Source: Candidatus Melainabacteria bacterium (lineage in GTDB: Bacteria; Cyanobacteriota; Vampirovibrionia; Obscuribacterales; Obscuribacteraceae). From it: DNA of 64,000 bases. Location: the NCBI GenBank assembly GCA_003151275.1, contig PLXC01000188.1, positions 16,743 through 80,742 on the forward strand, written 5' to 3'. A program made the translations under genes and the position numbers. Positions 9,445-17,763 of the stretch are shown here, in pieces. The notes under the pieces are model-generated. The model did no database searches and was not told where the DNA came from. It saw only the letters and a program-made list of their open reading frames with translations. The number at the start of each line of letters is the position of its first letter. Within the stretch, counting starts at the first letter, position 1.

Positions 9445-10577
9445 TTTCGTTTTATCCGTGCAGCGGCTGACTTTCCTGTTTAGGGTCTAAGTAATGGATG
9501 ACGCCATATCTCACTTAGTTCCTCGGGTTCTTGTCGCTTCACCCATTGGCGGTTTAAATGAAACAAAAGTTCAATGCTTTGTAGGCAAAGGTGCTACATG
9601 CCAAGGCCAGTTTATCTCATCCTTGCCTATAGTTCATTATCTACTTCAATACATCTTGGCTAGCTCAAGGCAACGCGCTCGAAAATATGGTGTCTTTTTT
9701 TAGCCAGCACTGGTACGGTGCAAATCAAAAAATTTCTGCCCTCGCGTTGGTACCCTTCGGCTCCCTCATTCTCGGATCTAAGCCATCCGCTTAGGGTTTT
9801 GACAGCCTTGCAATCAGTCTTTTGTGGGAATTGTGCCCGAGGACGCACTGTCCAAGCAATCGAAGACAGCATTGTTTTTCTCGACAAAACGGTTGCACTG
9901 TTAATCGAATGGTACCATAGGCAATACCACAATAATGACTGTGGGAATCTTTCTGAAGAGGCAGAAATCTGCAACTGTGATGGCAAAAGTCGTTAAATGT
10001 TGGCTCTCGCGTTAACATAATAGTGGATCCCTCCGCCCCTGGAACAATGGGTACCTCGCTTAGCCGGCAGCTGGGCCCGTGCCCTTACAACGTGGATCCT
10101 TGTGGTCTGCAAAAATGTAGATCCTTGCACGCCCAATTTTTGCGGTATGAAACTCGGATGCTGCATCCATGGAGATCTGGAACAGATCGTGTCAGAAGAA
10201 GCTAGCGACAAACCAGTTTTATTTTTTACTGTCAAAAACAAACGAAATGACTGGTGTTGTCACCCTTTAATGCCCGCAAGATGCGTTGTGTCAGGGCGGG
10301 GGGCGCTTGGGCGCTTGGCAAGTAGATCGACGTAGTACCTGCGCTGGATTCTTGACTCTTTACTACTGGTTTGGTGTAGGTTTGAAATATCTCTCTATAT
10401 CTTTTTCTCCGAGCCAGCCAAACTTTTAAACCCAGCTCTTGCCCCCAATCCATAATCCACCAAGCAGCTCAGAGCTGTTGCGGATATCGCCCCATGTCAA
10501 TTTGGCTGACTCAAGAGACTGAAGTGATAGGAGAAAATATTGCTGATTAACACAACCAACTAAGAATGGAGAACCAT
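9445..10577. other. 1.1-kb gap without a supported gene
   Basis: The segment separates the host-like debranching gene from GC-rich block A. Several short ORFs exist (for example one rich in Cys at 10102-10335), but none has a ribosome site or recognisable domain. No tRNA or IS end was seen. It may hold the left junction of block A. Confidence 0.5.
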
Positions 10578-10850
10578 ATGGAGCCGCCAAACAACTCGAA
10601 ACAGTCTCCCATCGCACGAGCATTTGGAGCTATCTTGCGTCAGGACAAGCCTCAGAAAACTGTGGCGCAGAAATCCGAGGCTGTCGGTAGAGCACTCGGT
10701 CTGTTCGTCGTCGTTTTTGCCGTCATTGCTGTGTTTCTCTGCGTCGCCTTCCAGGGAATCATCGCAGCTGCCCTTGCCTCCCCTGTCCTCGGGATGGTGG
10801 CCATCGTCGTCGTCTTTGGCGGCATTCTCTACGGAATCGCTAAGCTCTGA
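10578..10850 (+). CDS. Small two-span membrane protein
   Basis: A 90-residue protein with a hydrophilic N-terminal 40 residues and two hydrophobic segments (about 42-62 and 68-88) separated by a short turn. It starts at ATG 10578 because GGAGAA lies five bases upstream; an in-frame ATG at 10566 overlaps that site. It is the first gene of GC-rich block A. No family is recognised. A second small membrane protein follows about 100 bases downstream, so the two may act together, for example as a holin-like or effector pair, but nothing in the sequence proves this. Confidence 0.6.
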   Translation: MEPPNNSKQSPIARAFGAILRQDKPQKTVAQKSEAVGRALGLFVVVFAVIAVFLCVAFQGIIAAALASPVLGMVAIVVVFGGILYGIAKL

Positions 10851-10946
10851 GCTGCGAAATTCCTGGGTCGATTTATTGCGTCTGCTAATTAACTCTGGCA
10901 CTGCCTGAGGATTCCGAATTTCTCAAATCAACCAGAAAGACACAAA

Positions 10947-11147
10947 ATGCGTTTCTTCAAAGTGTTGGGCAATGCGCTGATCATCATCTTCCTCTACGAG
11001 ATTCTCATCCTCGCCGCCGCGTTGATCATGTCACCGAAGGAGTGTCTGTCCGTGCTCGGCGCCATGATTCCGACGTTCATGCTGTTGTGCTTCAGCGTCC
11101 TCATGGAAGCCTCCCTCAAGGTGGAGGCGGCCAAGCTTCGAAACTAA
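10947..11147 (+). CDS. Small two-span membrane protein
   Basis: A 66-residue protein with two hydrophobic stretches (about residues 5-28 and 35-55) and a basic C-terminal tail ending KLRN. The upstream AGAAAG is a weak ribosome site. Function is unknown; it pairs with the similar small membrane protein just upstream. Confidence 0.5.
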   Translation: MRFFKVLGNALIIIFLYEILILAAALIMSPKECLSVLGAMIPTFMLLCFSVLMEASLKVEAAKLRN

Positions 11148-11259
11148 GATCCCGACACGCGATGCCATGAATTTTGCTGACTCCCGCCTACAACAAGCTG
11201 GAACATGAGGCATCACCTACGGTGACCTACAGATTCACACTCAATAACTTCTGCAATTC

Positions 11260-12144
11260 ATGCAGTCGAGAAGGTACCGCGCCTGGTTCAATCAGCTGCT
11301 GGATTGGCTGATTGCGCAGGCGGAACAATTCGAACGAAAGCACAATATGACTAGACGGGCCCTTGAGCTTGAGGAAGCGCATAAAGTGCGCCCCAACACA
11401 GCTCTCCCTCTGTCGTTCTTCCAGCAGGACATGATCGTCTGCACCGGTGAGGATCCGCAAGAGCTCATCCGAGCGATCAAAGCGGTTTTCCCAGGCAGGC
11501 GTCCCCGGCATCACCAATATCGCTGTTATCAGGCGTGGAAGCTTCCGGGGGTCACCATAGTGATCTCAGGCATCGGCACTGGCTGCATCGAGCCGATGAT
11601 GTGGGAGCTCCTCGACTACAAGACCCTCGGTGCCAAGGTGCCAAAGCGCCTGGTGATGATCGGCACTGCGGGATACGTTAGCGATTCGGGCTTCGGTCAA
11701 GTCTATGTCGTTGATGGTGCCTACCCGGCGGGCTGCGCGGTGCGGATCGAAGATGAGAAGTTGCCACTGCGGCCAGAGTTTGATGGGCTTAAGGAGGCTG
11801 TCGAGCGGCTCGGGCTGCCGACTGCCGAGGAGGTCTCGACCGATCGCTACTTCACTTGCACTCCCGACAACAGCGACGAGCGGAAGGTTTTCGCCAAGTC
11901 GTTTGATCGGGGGTTGCGGGAGGAGCTGAAGAAGTACTGGAAGCCTGGTCGGCTGATCTCCATGGAGACCTTGCAGTTTTATCACTTCGCGCACGTCTTT
12001 GGCTTGAAAACTCAGTATGTGGCGCTGCGCGGCGTAGCTAACCTGGCGGATCAGTTCGAGACCCAGGGTGAATACTCACAACAGGTGTTGACGGATGCTC
12101 TCCGTCACGCCGTGTCGATTCTAAGGAGCACATATGTGCACTGA
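11260..12144 (+). CDS. Nucleoside phosphorylase-fold protein
   Basis: A 294-residue protein. The core has the hallmarks of the purine nucleoside phosphorylase/MTA-SAH nucleosidase superfamily: a glycine-rich VISGIGTGCIE strand-loop, the IGTAGYV segment with VYVVDGAY, and a C-terminal substrate-site segment SMETLQFYH ending in ALRGVAN. The family cleaves N-glycosidic bonds of nucleosides by phosphorolysis or hydrolysis. The N-terminal 50 residues are extra and the start is uncertain: ATG 11260 has no ribosome site, and ATG 11347 is an alternative. The last 11 bases overlap the next gene, so the pair is translationally coupled. Such domains also act as nucleotide-degrading effectors in anti-phage systems such as Detocs; whether this one does is unknown. 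Confidence 0.7.
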   Translation: MQSRRYRAWFNQLLDWLIAQAEQFERKHNMTRRALELEEAHKVRPNTALPLSFFQQDMIVCTGEDPQELIRAIKAVFPGRRPRHHQYRCYQAWKLPGVTIVISGIGTGCIEPMMWELLDYKTLGAKVPKRLVMIGTAGYVSDSGFGQVYVVDGAYPAGCAVRIEDEKLPLRPEFDGLKEAVERLGLPTAEEVSTDRYFTCTPDNSDERKVFAKSFDRGLREELKKYWKPGRLISMETLQFYHFAHVFGLKTQYVALRGVANLADQFETQGEYSQQVLTDALRHAVSILRSTYVH

Positions 12145-12505
12145 AAATGAAACTCCCATTGTCGTGGCTCTGCGCATTCTTGAAGCGGAGTCCGATTTGA
12201 CGCGTGCCGAAGCTGCAGTTCTTCGAGCTGACGCTGCAGTTCATGGGCTCGCTGCCAGAGCAGCTGAGGCGCAGCAGGCTGTGGACATCTGTCATGATCA
12301 TCGGTTTTCTAGCAGTCTTTGGGCGTCGGCAAATCAGGCTGATGCAGCCCTGAGGCTTTGGACTGGTGCAGCGCAGTCGGCGCGCCGCGCTGTTGATGAT
12401 GCACGCCAAGCGGCTGATACTGCCCGTGGTGACTACACCACTGAGCAGCTCAAGACTTTGTTGAGCAATTGTCTTGATTTGGTGATGCAGCGTCAAGTCC
12501 AGTAG
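12134..12505 (+). CDS. Ala-rich coiled-coil protein coupled to the phosphorylase
   Basis: A 123-residue protein, almost wholly helical and rich in Ala, Glu, Asp and Arg, with heptad-like spacing from about residue 15 to 110. It begins inside the end of the phosphorylase gene at an ATG preceded by AAGGAG, so the two are coupled. No family is recognised. It could be a partner or regulator of the phosphorylase. A similar Ala-rich helical protein is at 58600-58974. Confidence 0.6.
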   Translation: MCTENETPIVVALRILEAESDLTRAEAAVLRADAAVHGLAARAAEAQQAVDICHDHRFSSSLWASANQADAALRLWTGAAQSARRAVDDARQAADTARGDYTTEQLKTLLSNCLDLVMQRQVQ

Positions 12506-12588
12506 AGCATCCCTGCGCCTTTTCGCTGGGTAAAGCCTATCCGGCTGGCAGGCAATCAACGAACGAACATCAACGCCCTCTTCGACAG

Positions 12589-12611
12589 TTGCTCGCCTTT
12601 TCGGCGAGCAA
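12589..12611 (+). terminator. Perfect 9-bp hairpin after the coiled-coil gene
   Basis: TTGCTCGCC and GGCGAGCAA form a perfect stem around a five-base loop. No long T run follows, so it is either a weak terminator or an mRNA-stabilising hairpin. Confidence 0.5.
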
Positions 12612-12695
12612 TGTCGAAGTCACGATTCGAAGCAGTTGCAGAGATGTTCTTTGCAGTCACTAGACTTACTCTCAGCAAATCTATGAAAGGTATCA

Positions 12696-14570
12696 GTGCA
12701 GAAAATTCGTGACATTATTACCAGTTCGAGGCTCGGATTCAGCGACATCTCCGGCAGCTTCCCGCTCAGCGGTGTGGCTCAGTTCGAATTCAATCCTGAC
12801 CAGCCGGAGACGATCAGGATCCACGTGCATGGCACCGACGCCAGCAACCATGATGAGCGCCACGTCTACGCTGTGCCGGCCGAGATGCTGCGCGACGGTC
12901 TTGAGCGCCCGACCGAGTGGACCGACATCAAGATCTGGCCGGCGGCGCAACATCCGACCACTTCACACCCCTATCCCATGCGTGCTGTTCGGTTCGGCTT
13001 CGGGCAATCGCAGCAGGGTTTGGAGAAGGTTTACCAGATCTCGCACCGATTGATCAGCGCATGGGTACAGGCCAACCTCGGTGACCACGTTAAAGCGTCG
13101 CCCAAAACGATCGAACCAGGCCGTCTCGCTCCCGGAAGTGGACCCGCCGCCAGCGGTCGAGGAGAAGAAGTGACCACAGACGATAAAGATCCCAACGAGG
13201 AATACGCCGAGAAGTCGGGAGCGCGTCTTTACCTACCGGGCGAGCTGCACGTCAGTGCGGACGACATCATCGGTCAGGGAGCGGCGAAGAAGAAGTTGCG
13301 TCAGACCATCGAATACATGAAGGACCCGGAACGGTTCCTCGTCATGGAGGCACGAGCACGGCGCGCGCTGCTCTTCGTTGGCGGTCCTGGTCTGGGCAAA
13401 ACCCTCATGGCCAGGCATGTCGCCAGCGAGGCCGGCGTGCCGATGCTCGTTACCAACGGCTCTTCGTTCATGGAGCAGTTTGTTGGCGTGGGCGCCGCTC
13501 GCATGCGTGCGCTCTTCGAGTGGGCGAAGCATCTCGCCGAAGAGCACGGTGGATGCATGGTTTTCTGCGATGAAATCGACACCATCGGTCGCCAACGGAG
13601 CGGAGACAGCAACGGCGGCGAGCAGCAGCAGACGATCAACGCGCTTCTGGCGGAACTCGACGGTTTCGACCAGACGCAAGGTGTGCTCTTCATCGCGGCG
13701 ACGAACTTCGAGAAGATCCTTGATGAGGCTCTCCTCAGTCGTTTCGACGACAGCAACATCATGTTCCATTCGCCGACAGCGGAAGAACGCGAGCAGATGC
13801 TGGAGCTCTATCTGTCGGAGCGGTTGCGTGCTGCCGATGTCGACCTGACTGCAATCGCGAGAATGACTCGCGGGGCGTCCGGGCGCATTCTCGAGAAGGT
13901 GGCCAATGAGGCCAAGCTCGCGGCGGTGTTCGCTGGCGCGACGACGGTCAATCAGCAGATGCTGGATGAAGCAGAAGCGGAAGTAACAATCGGCGCGAGG
14001 CGGGAAGGTAAGGTTCTCACCGACGAGGAGTTCAAGTTCGTGGCCATCCACGAGTGCGGACACGCGCTTCCCGCTTACCTTCTCGGCAACGATGCCGGCG
14101 AAAGGATAGCGCCGTTGCGGTTCACTGTCGTTCCCCGAGGAAACACCGGTGGCCATGTCATGCAAGACGGAGGAGAGGGTGAATTCGGGTACACGAAGAC
14201 ACAGCTGCTCAACCGTATTGCCGTAAGCATGGGTGGGGTCGCAGCCGTCAAGCTGTTCGGTGACGGACGCGAAGACACAGGTCCTTCCGGCGACTTCGAG
14301 AACGCCACGAGAACCGCGAAGATGCTGGTCATGCTCGGCATGTCCAAGCTCGGCTTCATCTCGCAGGATGCCGCCGATCCACGTCTGTGTTCAGAGTGGC
14401 AGCGCGCCGCCATCGATCAGGAGATCTCTCGCCTGATGACCGAGGGCTTCGAGCGTGTCGAACAAGTGCTCACGGAGAACCAGTCCGCTTTCAACCGAAT
14501 TCTCGATGCAATCATCGAGAAGGAAACCATCCTCGGCGACGAGTTCGCAGTCATTTGCGAAGCTGCCTAA
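12696..14570 (+). CDS. Soluble FtsH-like AAA+ zinc metalloprotease
   Basis: A 624-residue ATP-dependent protease. The AAA+ module (about 190-400) has Walker A GGPGLGKT (near residue 229), the pore-loop-like SSFMEQFVGVGA, Walker B MVFCDEID and an arginine-finger region. The M41 peptidase domain has the zinc site HECGH (about 452-456) and a downstream SGDFENATR segment whose Asp is the probable third ligand. FtsH normally has N-terminal membrane helices; here the first 190 residues lack any hydrophobic segment and match nothing I recognise, so the enzyme should be cytoplasmic or recruited by that domain. The start is GTG 12696 after GAAAGG. It lies between a phosphorylase pair and EF-G in GC-rich block A. 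It is a divergent, mobile FtsH rather than the housekeeping copy, by inference. Confidence 0.85.
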   Translation: MQKIRDIITSSRLGFSDISGSFPLSGVAQFEFNPDQPETIRIHVHGTDASNHDERHVYAVPAEMLRDGLERPTEWTDIKIWPAAQHPTTSHPYPMRAVRFGFGQSQQGLEKVYQISHRLISAWVQANLGDHVKASPKTIEPGRLAPGSGPAASGRGEEVTTDDKDPNEEYAEKSGARLYLPGELHVSADDIIGQGAAKKKLRQTIEYMKDPERFLVMEARARRALLFVGGPGLGKTLMARHVASEAGVPMLVTNGSSFMEQFVGVGAARMRALFEWAKHLAEEHGGCMVFCDEIDTIGRQRSGDSNGGEQQQTINALLAELDGFDQTQGVLFIAATNFEKILDEALLSRFDDSNIMFHSPTAEEREQMLELYLSERLRAADVDLTAIARMTRGASGRILEKVANEAKLAAVFAGATTVNQQMLDEAEAEVTIGARREGKVLTDEEFKFVAIHECGHALPAYLLGNDAGERIAPLRFTVVPRGNTGGHVMQDGGEGEFGYTKTQLLNRIAVSMGGVAAVKLFGDGREDTGPSGDFENATRTAKMLVMLGMSKLGFISQDAADPRLCSEWQRAAIDQEISRLMTEGFERVEQVLTENQSAFNRILDAIIEKETILGDEFAVICEAA

Positions 14571-14611
14571 GCCACCACTTACAATACCGTTCAATCCGAA
14601 AGATTAGCCAT

Positions 14612-14713
14612 GTGCAGTCTTTCGTGAAGCGCGCCGTCGATCTGCTCGGAAGCGTCCAGGAACTGCTCGCGGCGTTCAACGCATATGTGGTCGTGGCGCC
14701 TTTCTTCGACTGA
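14612..14713 (+). CDS. Possible 33-residue peptide
   Basis: A short ORF starting at GTG and ending in APFFD. It is amphipathic and hydrophobic at the C-terminal half. A weak GAAAG lies upstream. It fits in the gap between the protease and the next gene but has no homology support. Confidence 0.25.
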   Translation: MQSFVKRAVDLLGSVQELLAAFNAYVVVAPFFD

Positions 14714-14810
14714 GACCATAGCCACAAATCAGTCGCTCGCACTTTGCGGGCGGCAAAAAAAGCCTGCTGCGGCCCGAATTGGGCGAGCGGCAAAACCAAA
14801 GTGAGAAAAA

Positions 14811-15149
14811 ATGAGTAAGTTCGTCGACGGTCCGATCCGCGGAATCGTCAATGTCAGTCAAAGCTGGGCGGTTGGACAGAGCGTCACGCTCGGTTGCCGC
14901 GAGTGGCTGGTGCTGACGGAAAACGCTGATGGTCCGAAGTTCCAAAGCGTGAGCTTTCCTCCCGCATTCTTCGATGCTGCAACTGAGTTCAACACGAAGG
15001 CATACGGGGTGGACAACGCAACTCCCATCTGTGCCTGGGCGACCGCGAAGCGGATCGGCAGCGGCGTCTTCACAGTCGTTCTCGACAATGGTGAGACGCG
15101 TCAGATGCCCTTCACCATTCGCAAGCGCGTGACTGCGGAGCATTCGTAA
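14811..15149 (+). CDS. Unknown 112-residue protein
   Basis: A small soluble protein with alternating hydrophobic residues suggesting a beta-rich fold and a basic end (TIRKRVTAEHS). No domain is recognised. It is preceded by GTGAGAAAA rather than a strong ribosome site. Codon use is that of GC-rich block A, and it sits just before the EF-G gene. Confidence 0.6.
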   Translation: MSKFVDGPIRGIVNVSQSWAVGQSVTLGCREWLVLTENADGPKFQSVSFPPAFFDAATEFNTKAYGVDNATPICAWATAKRIGSGVFTVVLDNGETRQMPFTIRKRVTAEHS

Positions 15150-15215
15150 CGCGCGTTTGACGCAGTTTTAAATTTTTTCGATTCTGCAATTCGCAGACAA
15201 GTTCTAAGGAGTCTC

Positions 15216-17294
15216 ATGTCTAACGACAAAAACGCGCGCGCATCTCTGGCGTACACGAGGAATTTCGGTATCTGTGCCCATGTGGATGCCGGCAAGACAA
15301 CAACGACCGCCGAGTTTGAGTTCCACACCGGCCAAAACCGCAAGATCGGCAAGGTCGATAAGGGTGATACCACGACCGACTTCATGGTGCAGGAGCAAGA
15401 GCGTGGTATCACTATTCAGTCAGCGGCAGTTTCGCTGGAGTGGAACGGCACTTGCTTCAACTTGATTGACACGCCCGGGCACGTCGACTTCACGATGGAG
15501 GTGGAGCGTTCGATGCGCGTTCTCGACGGCATCGTGCTCGTGCTCTGCGCCAAGGGTGGCGTACAGCCACAAACGCGCACGGTCTGGCGGCAGGCCAACA
15601 ACCACGATGTACCACGCATCATCTTCATCAACAAGATGGATACGCTCGGTGCAGACTTCTACCGGGTTGTCGCTCAGGTGGAAAACGAACTCAAGGCTTC
15701 GCCCGTAGTCGTGCAGCTGCCGATCGGCAGCGAGCAAGATTTCACAGGCGTCGTCGACCTTATCGCCATGAAGGCGTTGGTCTGGGACGGTTCAGACAGC
15801 ACTGGTGTTGCTTTCTCGGTGGAGGAGATTCCGGCTGAGATGGCTGAGCAGGCTGCGGAGTATCGCAAGCAGCTGGTTGAGGCGATCGCCGAGACCAACG
15901 ATGAACTGCTCGAGCGCTATCTCACGGAAGAGGAGCTGAGCGAGGAAGAGCTCAAGTCAGCTTTGCGCAAGGCGACAATCGCTATGGAGCTCATTCCCGT
16001 GCTCTGCGGCTCGGCCTTCAAGAGCAAGGGCGTTCAGCCTCTGCTCGACGCTGTTGTCGACTACCTACCGTCGCCCCTGGATGTGCCTGCCGTCAAGGGC
16101 ATTCTTGCCGATGGTTCAGAAGTCGAGCGTGCCGCTGACGACAACGAGGCCGCCACCGCTCTGGCTTTCAAGGTGACAAGCGATCCCAACGGCACGATTA
16201 CTTTCATTCGCCAATACTCGGGCACAACCGAGGCTGGCTCCTACGTCTACAACCCGGCGAAGGGCAAGAAGGAGAGAATTAGCCGTCTCGTCAAGCTGCA
16301 AGGTAATAAGCGCGAGGATGTAAGCGTGCTGCACGCCGGTGACATCGGCGCCGTCGTGGGGCTGAAGTTCACGACAACCGGCGATACGCTCTGCGGTGAG
16401 AACGACACCATCACCCTCGAGTCCATCGTCAGCCCCGATCCAGTGATCTCGATGGCGGTTGAGGCCCAAGACAAGGACAGTGCAAAGAAGATGGATGAAG
16501 CGCTGGTCAAGCTTGGGGTGGAGGATCCCTCCTTCCAGGTGCGCACGGATCATGACACCGGTCAGACGATCATCTCAGGGCAAGGCGAGCTGCATCTCGA
16601 GGTCAAGGTGGATATTCTGCGTCGGCAGTATGGCGTAGACGTGACTGCCGGAAAGCCGCAGGTGTCGTACCGCGAGACCGTGGCTAAGTCAGCCAAGGTT
16701 GACTACACGCACAAGAAGCAGTCTGGTGGCTCGGGTCAGTTCGCCCGGGTGGCGATCGAACTGGAGGCTCTGCCTGCCGGCGGTGGTTTCGCATTCGAGA
16801 ACAAGATCAGCGGTGGTGTCATTCCCAAGGAGTACATCCCCAGCATCGAGAAGGGCATCCGCAATATGCTTGGTTCAGGTGTTGCTGGATTCCCGGTCAT
16901 CGATGTGAAGGTGACGCTTGTGCATGGCGGCTTTCACGCTGTCGACTCGTCAAACATGGCTTTCGAGCAAGCTGGGGCGCAGGCGTTCAAGCAGGCCTTC
17001 AGCCAGTCGCAGCCTGACTTGCTCGAGCCTGTCATGAACCTGGTGATCGAGCTGCCCGAGCAATATCTGGGCGAGATCATGGGAGATGTCTCCCAGCGCC
17101 GCGGCAAGGTCGGTGATTTCGAGACGAACAACGGCATGACTGAGGTGCAGGCGACTGTTCCTCTGTCAGAAATGTTCGGCTACTCGACCGACCTGCGCAG
17201 CAAGACGCAGGGACAAGGCACGTTCACGCTCGAGTTTTCGCGCTATGAGCGTGTGCCCACCAAGATCGCCGAAGAGATCAAGGCCAGGGCATAA
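15216..17294 (+). CDS. fusA: Translation elongation factor G
   Basis: A full-length 692-residue EF-G, the GTPase that drives ribosomal translocation. Visible are G1 AHVDAGKT (21-28), the effector region with [10 protein letters not shown]3 DTPGHVD, G4 NKMD, the domain III segment GQGELHLEV, and domain IV with [11 protein letters not shown] and [16 protein letters not shown] lies just before the ATG. Its gene neighbours are not the usual rpsL-rpsG-tuf set: it stands alone between unknown genes of GC-rich block A. It is therefore probably a second, acquired EF-G, but the host copy is outside the window. Acquired EF-Gs can serve ribosome recycling, antibiotic tolerance or element-specific translation; the sequence does not decide which. 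Confidence 0.92.
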   Translation: MSNDKNARASLAYTRNFGICAHVDAGKTTTTAEFEFHTGQNRKIGKVDKGDTTTDFMVQEQERGITIQSAAVSLEWNGTCFNLIDTPGHVDFTMEVERSMRVLDGIVLVLCAKGGVQPQTRTVWRQANNHDVPRIIFINKMDTLGADFYRVVAQVENELKASPVVVQLPIGSEQDFTGVVDLIAMKALVWDGSDSTGVAFSVEEIPAEMAEQAAEYRKQLVEAIAETNDELLERYLTEEELSEEELKSALRKATIAMELIPVLCGSAFKSKGVQPLLDAVVDYLPSPLDVPAVKGILADGSEVERAADDNEAATALAFKVTSDPNGTITFIRQYSGTTEAGSYVYNPAKGKKERISRLVKLQGNKREDVSVLHAGDIGAVVGLKFTTTGDTLCGENDTITLESIVSPDPVISMAVEAQDKDSAKKMDEALVKLGVEDPSFQVRTDHDTGQTIISGQGELHLEVKVDILRRQYGVDVTAGKPQVSYRETVAKSAKVDYTHKKQSGGSGQFARVAIELEALPAGGGFAFENKISGGVIPKEYIPSIEKGIRNMLGSGVAGFPVIDVKVTLVHGGFHAVDSSNMAFEQAGAQAFKQAFSQSQPDLLEPVMNLVIELPEQYLGEIMGDVSQRRGKVGDFETNNGMTEVQATVPLSEMFGYSTDLRSKTQGQGTFTLEFSRYERVPTKIAEEIKARA

Positions 17295-17321
17295 GCCTGA
17301 GCCTGAGCCATGTTGTAAAAC

Positions 17322-17369
17322 CGGGCACCAGAGTGTTGCTCGAATATGGGCAACACTCTGTCCCGGGCT
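17322..17369 (+). terminator. Hairpin after the EF-G gene
   Basis: A perfect 11-bp stem, CAGAGTGTTGC with GCAACACTCTG, around a ten-base loop, extended by an outer CCGGG/CCCGG clamp. There is no T tract. It is probably a transcript end or stabiliser. Confidence 0.55.
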
Positions 17370-17451
17370 GACTCTTCGGATTCGGCATCACCGGCGGTGC
17401 GCTTTCGCCAAACAGTCCTCATCAATGCAGCATAATTGATCGGAGAAGTTC

Positions 17452-17649
17452 ATGAGCAATTCCACTGATTGCGGATGTGGTGGCACTTGCGGTTCCACTG
17501 GCAGCACCGCGGAGGAACTGATCGAGGCTGCCCTAGCGGCTAGTCACACGAACATCGCAACCAGCTCGAACAAGGGTGACTGCGGCGACAAGTGTGGCAC
17601 CAGCGAAGGTTGCGGTGGCTGCGCCGAAAACAGCGCCGTCGAGAAGTAG
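17452..17649 (+). CDS. Small Cys/Gly-rich protein
   Basis: A 65-residue protein with two Cys clusters: CGCGGTC near the N-terminus and a CGDKC...GCGGC group near the C-terminus, separated by a short Ala-rich helix. GGAG lies five bases before the ATG. The spacing would suit metal binding or a metallothionein-like thiol buffer, but it could also be a modified peptide precursor. There is no adjacent modification enzyme. The family is not recognised. Confidence 0.6.
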   Translation: MSNSTDCGCGGTCGSTGSTAEELIEAALAASHTNIATSSNKGDCGDKCGTSEGCGGCAENSAVEK

Positions 17650-17763
17650 CTTAGCCTGAAGTGGTGCCCGACGACAGTTGGGGGCTCGAGGCTGGGGCCC
17701 GATCGCACGGGCTGAGAAGTCGAAGCAGAAATCAACAATCTACGCCAAAATAGGAGTTGAACA

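Noticed and set aside
10102..10335. Cys-rich ORF before block A
   Set aside because: No ribosome site, no conserved pattern, and overlaps other equally open frames.
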